Shown piece by piece: positions 22,961 to 28,459 of a stretch of 28,459 nt of DNA. The stretch comes from Anaerolineae bacterium. Lineage in GTDB: Bacteria; Chloroflexota; Anaerolineae; JAAYZQ01. The notes below the pieces were generated by a model, which was given only the letters and a program-made list of their open reading frames with translations, was not told the DNA's origin and ran no database searches. The stretch covers positions 1 to 28,459 of the forward strand of contig JAFGIA010000061.1 of NCBI GenBank assembly GCA_016929795.1, written 5' to 3'. The position numbers were made by a program, and so were the translations under genes. Every line of letters starts with the position of its first letter. Position 1 is the first letter of the stretch.

Positions 22961-25429
22961 CTAGGGAGCCCAGTCAATGCGCTCCGACTGCCAGCCGGAC
23001 ACCAGCCCGCCGCCCCCGATTGGAAATAGCTTGCGCTGGTTCGAGCCGTCCAGGCTCATCGCCCACACGGCCCACGCCCCACCCTGATCTGAGACAAAGG
23101 CGATTGTCTTACCATCGGGCGACCAGGTCGGCAGCCCATCGTTCGCCGCGTTTTTTGTCAGCCGCTGCAGACCGCTGCCGTCGAGGTTGATCAGATAGAT
23201 CTCCCAGTTGCCCTCGCGGTTCGACATAAAGGCCAGGCGATCGCCATGCGCCGATGGGGCCGTGTCCTCCTTGCGATCCGTCAACTGCTTAAAGGGATGC
23301 GCGCCGGGCGCCGCTGACATGATGTACAACCCGCAGGGAGCCGGCTCGATCGTCAGGTCGCACCCCGAATAGACAATGCGCCCATCCAAAGTCCAGGTCG
23401 GATATTCGCCGCGCACGTCGTCAGGCCCAAAATTCAACGTCCGGCCCTCTAGCCTGCCTCCCTCGAAGGGCACGTCGTCGAGGATATAGATGCGCGACTG
23501 CTTGTCGCCGTGGCGGGTGGAGCTGAATACGAGGCTCTTGCCGTCAGGCGACCAATCAGGCAAACCATCCTCGATGTTGGTCGTGATCTCGATCAGTTGG
23601 CTGCCATCCGGCCGCACGATAAAAAGATTCTGGTGGTCGGCGCGCTCGCCATTGACCGCCAGCCAGTTTCCTGCCTGGTTAATCGCCGGCTGGTGCATCT
23701 CGGCGGTCACCAGCCGGCGCCCGCTGCCGTCGACGTTGGCCAGATAGACGTCGTACTTGCTTGTCTGCTGGTTCCACACAGGAAAGGCAATGCGCCCGCT
23801 GATCTGTGCCGGGCGTGCCGTGGCCCTTGCCTGTCCAGAGCCCTCGGGCGTGGCGACCGGCGTGGGCGCTGAGGCCGCGGGGCTGGTGGCGGTTGGTGTG
23901 GGGGGGGGGACCCCCCTCTCACATAGATCCAGCGCTTCCTGGGCCAGTGGCTGATCTGCGTCCTGCTCCAGTGCCTGGGTATAATACGGTTCGGCGTCTT
24001 GGCAGCGATCAGCGTGTGCCAAAGCTGCGGCAAGCAGGCCATACGTGCTGGCATCGTCCGCACCAAGGGTGACTGCTTGTAGCAGCGACGCGCGTGCCTG
24101 GTCGTATTGGCCGAGGCGATAGTACGCCTCGCCGATCCCTGCATAACTCACCGCCTTGGGCCAGATGCCAAGGGCATCCTGGAAGGCCATGATCGCCGTT
24201 ACGTAATCCTCGGCGCGCAGCAGGAATGTGCCCAGGTCGTGGCGGCGCATCCACTGCTCCGGCTCTAGGCCGGCCGCGATCTGCAGCTCGCCCGCTGCCC
24301 GTCCCATGTCGTTGTCGACGATATGATATAGCCAGCCGCGCACGCGGTGTGCCTCGGCGTTGTTGATGTCCTGCACAAGTGCCAGGTCGGCCTCGTCGAC
24401 TGCCAGTTGGAGCTGTCCATCGAGCATGTATGCCTCGGCCAGCACCGCGTGCGCCACCGAGCTGCCCGGATCCAGATCGACCGCTCCCTGGCCAAAGTCC
24501 ACGGCCTGCTCCACTTCGTCCAGCGCGCTGTACACGCGTGATGCAACCGCCGCGGCCGCGCTGCTGTTGGGGTCGAGCGCAACCGCCCGCTCGGCATGGG
24601 ACAGCGCGTCGGCCGGCCGGTTGTCGAGGACGAGCGCCCAGGCCCACCCGATCTCGGGACGCGCGTCGTCGGGCACGCGCGACGTCAGCTCCTCATAGAT
24701 CGCCTCTGCCTCCTCGAACTTGCTCCTGCGCGCCAGCGCCGCCCCCTGCGTCAACAGATCATCGATCTCGGCGGTGTCGGGTCTGGCCTCTGTTGGGATC
24801 GCTGCCTGCGTGGCGGCGGGTGACGGTTCCGTGGGCGGTTCTGTCGTCATCGACTGGGTAGGTGTCTCGTCACTCACCACCAACGTGGTCTCTGTGGGAG
24901 AGACCAGCCCGATATCCTGCAAGACATCTGGGCGGATCAGAAAGAGGAGCGCGGCGGCAATGCCTACGATCACGACGAGGCCGATCAAAACCAGCCCTGC
25001 AATCAGTCCGCGGCTGACACCACCGCCCTGTGTCGGTGCCGGCACCGCCACAGTTGCGCGTGGCGCCGATACCACTTTCATCGGCGCGGTATCCTGTGCC
25101 GCCCGGCCCGGCTCCTGGTACGTCATCTCGGTATCGCCAATAGTGATCCGTTCCCCATGCTGCAATACGTGATCCTTGGTCACCAGGACGCCATTGACGC
25201 GCGTGCCATTGGCACTGCCCAGGTCGATGAGGATAAAGGCTGCACCTTCTCGCTGCACCCTGGCGTGGTGTCGCGACGACCGGGGATCGCCCAACTGCAC
25301 GTCATTATCTTCTGCTCGTCCGATGGTCACATCCTTCCGCAGCTCAACTTCCTGTACCACCCGTCCTCCCGACCGTATCACGAGACGGGGAAAGAGGGAA
25401 GGATCTACCAACGTTGTCTCACCTGTCAT
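22961..25429 (-). CDS. FHA - membrane helix - TPR - TolB-like propeller protein
   Basis: The 822-aa protein has an N-terminal FHA domain (about 15-107; 'TIGRAEDNDVQLGD', 'SSRHHARV', 'GSANGTRVNG'), which binds phosphothreonine. A Pro/Ala linker and one membrane helix (about 142-165) follow, then a Thr/Pro linker, a TPR region (about 215-510) and a beta-propeller of PD40/TolB repeats (about 545-822) with 'LPDWSPDGKSLVFSSTRHGD' and 'LPTWSPDGKTIAFVSDQGG'. The likely layout is an inside FHA sensor linked to an outside scaffold, which is an inference. The start is ATG 25429 with AAGGAG 6 nt upstream. A 10-C run in the sense strand (23900-23909) codes the Pro-rich joint before the propeller. It begins an operon with the rhodanese-DsbA gene. 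Confidence 0.88.
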   Translation of the reverse strand: MTGETTLVDPSLFPRLVIRSGGRVVQEVELRKDVTIGRAEDNDVQLGDPRSSRHHARVQREGAAFILIDLGSANGTRVNGVLVTKDHVLQHGERITIGDTEMTYQEPGRAAQDTAPMKVVSAPRATVAVPAPTQGGGVSRGLIAGLVLIGLVVIVGIAAALLFLIRPDVLQDIGLVSPTETTLVVSDETPTQSMTTEPPTEPSPAATQAAIPTEARPDTAEIDDLLTQGAALARRSKFEEAEAIYEELTSRVPDDARPEIGWAWALVLDNRPADALSHAERAVALDPNSSAAAAVASRVYSALDEVEQAVDFGQGAVDLDPGSSVAHAVLAEAYMLDGQLQLAVDEADLALVQDINNAEAHRVRGWLYHIVDNDMGRAAGELQIAAGLEPEQWMRRHDLGTFLLRAEDYVTAIMAFQDALGIWPKAVSYAGIGEAYYRLGQYDQARASLLQAVTLGADDASTYGLLAAALAHADRCQDAEPYYTQALEQDADQPLAQEALDLCERGVPPPTPTATSPAASAPTPVATPEGSGQARATARPAQISGRIAFPVWNQQTSKYDVYLANVDGSGRRLVTAEMHQPAINQAGNWLAVNGERADHQNLFIVRPDGSQLIEITTNIEDGLPDWSPDGKSLVFSSTRHGDKQSRIYILDDVPFEGGRLEGRTLNFGPDDVRGEYPTWTLDGRIVYSGCDLTIEPAPCGLYIMSAAPGAHPFKQLTDRKEDTAPSAHGDRLAFMSNREGNWEIYLINLDGSGLQRLTKNAANDGLPTWSPDGKTIAFVSDQGGAWAVWAMSLDGSNQRKLFPIGGGGLVSGWQSERIDWAP
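23900..23916. repeat. G10 homopolymer next to C6
   Basis: Ten G, one A and six C in a row, within the FHA/propeller gene. In the coding strand this is G6-T-C10, giving 'RGVPPPT'. The length shown keeps the frame open across both domains. Such tracts are prone to slippage in replication and sequencing. Confidence 0.9.
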
Positions 25430-25461
25430 GACTTGCTCCTTTGCAGACAAAGTCGAGCCGC

Positions 25462-25490
25462 ATTATAGCATGAACAAAGGCAAGTAACAA
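25462..25490 (-). promoter_or_regulatory. predicted promoter of the FHA-rhodanese operon
   Basis: On the minus strand, -35 TTGTTA (25485-25490), a 17-nt spacer and a perfect -10 TATAAT (25462-25467) preceded by TGC. The start codon at 25429 lies about 25 nt after the expected transcription start. The -35 falls inside the first copy of a 19-bp direct repeat. Confidence 0.7.
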
Positions 25491-25520
25491 GTGACAGGGC
25501 ACAAGTAACAAATGACAGGG
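25481..25520. repeat. two 19-bp direct repeats at a 21-bp pitch
   Basis: CAAGTAACAAGTGACAGGG (25481-25499) and CAAGTAACAAATGACAGGG (25502-25520) differ at one base. A GA-rich run follows. The pair fills the spacer between the sortase stop and the FHA promoter and overlaps the -35. Confidence 0.9.
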
Positions 25521-25561
25521 AGAGAGAGCAACGCACAGGAGAGCGGGGCAGGATGGGATGG

Positions 25562-26647
25562 TTACGGATCATCGCCGGCGAGGGGCATTTCTGGCACCGC
25601 GAGCTGTGGCGGCTGGGCAATGACGACGAGACGGTGAGTGGCCAGACCGATGGGCGTGCACGTGACGAGGGTCAGCCGCTCTTCCGGATAGGCGCCGATG
25701 AGTGCCACGTTTTCCGCGCGCTGCGCCGCTGTGGCAAAGGTTTCCGGAACGATCAACACCTCGGTTACCTGGTATGTGTAGGCCACCTCTGCCACATAGA
25801 CCACGATCTCATCACCCACACCCACCTGATCGAGGTGGGCAAACACTGCTCCCAGGATGTCGCGATGCCCGTTGATAACAGTATTGCCCGAGTGGCCGGG
25901 ATAAGCCGACGTGTTATGAAAGCCGCCCGCATTCGGCACGTCCCCCCATACGATCCGCGTCCTGTTCCCCTCGCGCACTTCTTTGGGCACCACCGGCTTG
26001 ACAGGGATATCGACATTGATCTTGGCGATCACCAGACGAGTGGGAGGTGAGACGGCTGGTGGGCGTGGAGCGGGCATCGTGGCAGTAGGGGGGAGCAGGT
26101 ACCCGGGTGTTGGGAAAAGCGGGCGGGTGGCGGGTGGAGAAGTGGGGGCAGGGGTTGCGGTTCCCGTCAGTCCTGCAGTAGGAATGGACGAGGGGGGCGA
26201 AACAGCGCCTGTGGGCGCTTCTTTGGTAGTGGCGGCTGCAACCTCCCGGTCCGGACCGACGAGCAGTCGGTTGTGGACGGCATATCCGAGAAACAGCGCG
26301 GCCACGACCAGCGACAGCACCAAGCCCCTGATCAGGAACTCGAACAACTTTGGGCGCCTGCGCCTGGCACGCTTCGCCGGTTGTAGCTCTGTATAGCGTG
26401 CCTTTGTTGGCCTGGCAGCCGGCGCGGGCGTGGGGGGGCGCGGGCGTAGCTCGCTGCGCACAACGGGCGTGCGCGTCGCCAGGCGCGGACAGCGCAGATA
26501 GCCAGCGGTGAGGCACGTTGAATCCTGAAAAGCGTTGCCGATGCGCTCCGGCTCGCGTGCCAAGTAACACCGGTGGTGCGGATGCGCCACTGAAAGGGCC
26601 TGGTCGCGGCTCTCCAGGAGGCCAAGGTAGGGGCAGTGCTTGCTCAC
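25562..26647 (-). CDS. membrane-anchored sortase with Cys-rich N-terminal domain
   Basis: The 361-aa protein begins with a Cys-rich segment (Cys5, 27, 45, 53; 'CPYLGL', 'HRCYLA', 'CLTAGYLRCPR') that I know from other Chloroflexota envelope proteins and which may bind metal. A basic stretch and one membrane helix (about 103-124) come next, then a Pro/Thr-rich linker (about 135-203) and a sortase domain with His261 (INGHRD), Cys330 (LVTCTP) and Arg339 (THRLVV), the full catalytic set. Sortases join proteins to the cell surface or to each other; the class looks like D/E, but this is not certain. The start is a GTG that overlaps the mnmG stop (GTGA), so translation is coupled. No LPxTG-type substrate is obvious nearby. 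Confidence 0.88.
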   Translation of the reverse strand: MSKHCPYLGLLESRDQALSVAHPHHRCYLAREPERIGNAFQDSTCLTAGYLRCPRLATRTPVVRSELRPRPPTPAPAARPTKARYTELQPAKRARRRRPKLFEFLIRGLVLSLVVAALFLGYAVHNRLLVGPDREVAAATTKEAPTGAVSPPSSIPTAGLTGTATPAPTSPPATRPLFPTPGYLLPPTATMPAPRPPAVSPPTRLVIAKINVDIPVKPVVPKEVREGNRTRIVWGDVPNAGGFHNTSAYPGHSGNTVINGHRDILGAVFAHLDQVGVGDEIVVYVAEVAYTYQVTEVLIVPETFATAAQRAENVALIGAYPEERLTLVTCTPIGLATHRLVVIAQPPQLAVPEMPLAGDDP

Positions 26648-28459
26648 GTTTCCCTTTCCACTGCTCTGGTGCCGGGCGTCGATTCCATCCGCTTGAGGTG
26701 TACCAGGAGGACCGAAATGTCCGCCGGGTTCACACCCGCCAGCCGCGTCGCCTGGCCCACCGTCGCCGGGCGTGCGCTCGCCAGCTTCTCACGCGCCTCG
26801 GTACGGAGGCCGCTGAGCGTGTGATAGTCGATGCCTGGCGGAATGCGCCGCTCTTCCAGCCGGCGAAAGCGCGCTACCTCGGCGCGCTGCTTGTCGATAT
26901 ACCCGGCGTACTTGGCCTCGATCTCGACCTGCTCTGTCACGGCGGCAGCCAGCGGCCCTGGCGGCGGCACCAGGCTGGCGACCATCTGATAAGTCACCTC
27001 GGGGCGTCGCAAGAATTGCAGTGCGTTCACACCGTCGGCCAGCGGCGACAGGCCCGCTGCCTCCAATTGCTCGTTCACGGCCTGATCCCCTGGTCGCAGC
27101 CACGTCTCGTCCAACCTTGCCAGCTCGGCTTCCACCGCCTCGCGCCGCGCCTCGGCGGCGTCGTAGCACTCTGCGGGCAAGAGCCCCGCCTGGTACCCCA
27201 CCTGCGCCAGCCGCAGGTCTGCATTGTCCTGGCGCAGCAGCAGCCGGTACTCGGCCCGACCGGTCATCATCCGGTACGGCTCTTCGATCTCTTTGCAGAC
27301 AAGGTCATCGATCAGCACGCCGATATACGCCTGGTCGCGGCGCAGGATCACGGGCAGTCGCCCCTGCACCTTGAGCGCTGCGTTCATCCCGGCGATCAAC
27401 CCCTGCGCCGCCGCTTCCTCGTAGCCACTCGTGCCATTGATCTGCCCTGCGTGGAACAGTCCCTCGACACGCTTGGTCTCGAGCGCCGCCGTCACCTCCT
27501 GGCATGGCACGCTGTCGTACTCGATCGCATAGCCGGGGCGCATGATCTCTGCGCTCGCCAGTGCCGGGATCGAGTGCAGCATCTGGAGCTGTACCTCCTC
27601 GGGCATGCCGGTGAAAAATCCCTGCACGTACACCTCGCTCGTGTGCCACCCCTCGGGCTCCAGAAAGAGCTGGTGCCGCTCCTTGTGCGCAAAGCGCACT
27701 ACCTTTTCCTCAAAACTCGGGCAGTAGCGCGGCCCCGCCGCCTCGATCGTCCCTGGCGCGATGGGCGACCGGTGCAGGTTCTCACGTACCGTACGCAGCG
27801 TCTCTGCGGTGGTGTACACGGAATAGCACGGCAGTTGAGGCCGCCAGCCCCCCAAGTCGGCCGCCGGGTAGACCGGGTTCGGCGACGTGAGCAGGAAGGT
27901 GGGGAGGGGAGCATTGGGTATGGGGTATTGGGACATTTCCTGTCTGTCGCTTGCGCGTTGCGCGTTGTGCATGGCGAAATGCAGCGGCACGTCGCTGCCC
28001 GGCTGCAGCGTCGTCGCGCCAAAGTCAATGGTCCGCGCGTCGATGCGTGGCGGGGTGTTGGTTTGCAAGCGGACGAGGGGAAAGCCGAGGCGGGCCAGGG
28101 AAGCTGACAGGCCGGCGGCCGGCGCCTCTCCCGCACGGCCCGCGGGCCAGCTCAGCGCGCCCGACAGGATCCGTCCGCCGAGAAAGGTGCCCGTCGTGAG
28201 GATCACGGTGCGCCCCCTGTACTCGCGCTCCGTGTGCGTCCTCACCCCCGCCACCCTATCGCCGCCATCCGGCACCAGCAGCTCCTCGACGCGCGCTTGC
28301 TTCAGGTGCAGGTTTGGCGTCGACTCGAGCGCGTGCTTCATATAGAGCGCGTAGCGTCGCTTGTCGGCCTGGGCGCGCAGCGCCTGCACCGCCGGCCCGC
28401 GGCTCTGGTTCAGCATCCGGATCTGGATGAACGTCGCGTCGATGGCGCGCGCCATCTCG
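26644..28459 (-). CDS. mnmG: tRNA uridine-5-carboxymethylaminomethyl modification enzyme MnmG (5' partial)
   Basis: MnmG, with MnmE, installs the carboxymethylaminomethyl group on U34 of certain tRNAs using FAD and methylene-tetrahydrofolate. The visible 603+ residues start at 'MARAIDATFIQIRML', which corresponds to about residue 68 of E. coli MnmG, so the N-terminal FAD motif lies outside the window. Further matches are 'TNTPPRIDARTIDF', 'GPRYCPSFEEKVVRF', 'HQLFLEPEG', 'GLFHAGQINGTSGYEEAAAQG', 'EEPYRMMTGRAEYRLLLRQ' and the C-terminal 'GQATRLAGVNPADISVLLVHLK'. Between 'VPLHFAM' and 'QLPCYSVYTT' there are about 35 residues more than in E. coli, coded by low-complexity DNA (about 27845-27975). 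The reading frame remains open, so it is probably active. Its stop overlaps the sortase start. Confidence 0.95.
   Translation of the reverse strand, partial: EMARAIDATFIQIRMLNQSRGPAVQALRAQADKRRYALYMKHALESTPNLHLKQARVEELLVPDGGDRVAGVRTHTEREYRGRTVILTTGTFLGGRILSGALSWPAGRAGEAPAAGLSASLARLGFPLVRLQTNTPPRIDARTIDFGATTLQPGSDVPLHFAMHNAQRASDRQEMSQYPIPNAPLPTFLLTSPNPVYPAADLGGWRPQLPCYSVYTTAETLRTVRENLHRSPIAPGTIEAAGPRYCPSFEEKVVRFAHKERHQLFLEPEGWHTSEVYVQGFFTGMPEEVQLQMLHSIPALASAEIMRPGYAIEYDSVPCQEVTAALETKRVEGLFHAGQINGTSGYEEAAAQGLIAGMNAALKVQGRLPVILRRDQAYIGVLIDDLVCKEIEEPYRMMTGRAEYRLLLRQDNADLRLAQVGYQAGLLPAECYDAAEARREAVEAELARLDETWLRPGDQAVNEQLEAAGLSPLADGVNALQFLRRPEVTYQMVASLVPPPGPLAAAVTEQVEIEAKYAGYIDKQRAEVARFRRLEERRIPPGIDYHTLSGLRTEAREKLASARPATVGQATRLAGVNPADISVLLVHLKRMESTPGTRAVERET
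27845..27975 (-). repeat. low-complexity in-frame insertion in mnmG
   Basis: The DNA contains short repeated words (for example CATTGGGTATGGGGTATTGG and TTGCGCGTTGCGCGTTG on the plus strand) unlike the surrounding gene. It codes a segment beginning HNAQRASDRQEMSQYPIP, just before the conserved Cys of 'LPCYS'. E. coli MnmG has about 8 residues in this place; here there are about 43. The exact borders are uncertain. Confidence 0.6.

Noticed and set aside
26518..28107. 529-codon open frame on the plus strand over mnmG and the sortase gene start
   Set aside because: It is antisense to clearly conserved MnmG, has no ribosome site, and shows low-complexity Arg/His/Leu composition.

Overview
The window is GC-rich, gene-dense DNA from a bacterium. 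The gene set and protein architectures (14 complex I subunits encoded by one operon, a sortase with a Cys-rich 'CPYLGL...HRCY...CPR' head, long TPR/propeller/Pro-Thr linker proteins) point to a Chloroflexota lineage of the Anaerolineae/Caldilineae type. This is an inference from memory of such proteins, not a database result.

Layout. (1) 1-3012, plus strand: the 3' part of a large membrane glycosyltransferase-like protein with TPRs and two copies of a C-terminal module. (2) 3029-19938, minus strand: a complete complex I operon, in transcription order nuoA-B-CD-E-[ferritin-like gene]-F-G-H-I-J-K-L-M-N, followed 32 nt later by a secreted clan-A glycoside hydrolase. nuoC and nuoD are fused. A rubrerythrin/ferritin-like gene sits between nuoE and nuoF. 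A perfect 28-bp-arm hairpin fills the nuoH-nuoI gap and a common interspersed repeat fills the nuoM-nuoN gap. (3) 19939-20209: divergent control region with a nuo promoter, a 24-bp perfect palindrome and an extended -10 promoter for an OmpR-type response regulator. (4) 20210-21748, plus strand: that regulator and a winged-helix AlkZ-like protein, three nt apart, with no histidine kinase. (5) 21764-25429, minus strand: an FHA-TM-TPR-propeller protein followed by a membrane-anchored rhodanese-DsbA-like protein. (6) 25562-28459, minus strand: mnmG (5' end outside the window) overlapping a sortase gene.

The main discovery candidate is the gene at 21764-22945. Read conventionally it is two broken ORFs. 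Read through two in-frame TGA codons separated by one codon (22460-22462 and 22454-22456), it becomes one 393-residue protein: anchor, Pro/Thr linker, complete rhodanese domain, and DsbA-like domain with CGYC. Both TGAs stand where this rhodanese subgroup has its Cys-x-Cys active site. A 7-bp stem with a 5-nt loop lies 21 and 27 nt downstream of the two TGAs, in the range of bacterial SECIS elements. I propose a U-x-U selenocysteine rhodanese fused to a thiol oxidoreductase. Other genes here end at TGA normally, so general recoding is unlikely.

Functionally, the window combines NADH:quinone oxidoreductase respiration, extracytoplasmic thiol/sulfur redox chemistry, envelope carbohydrate work and a small regulatory locus.
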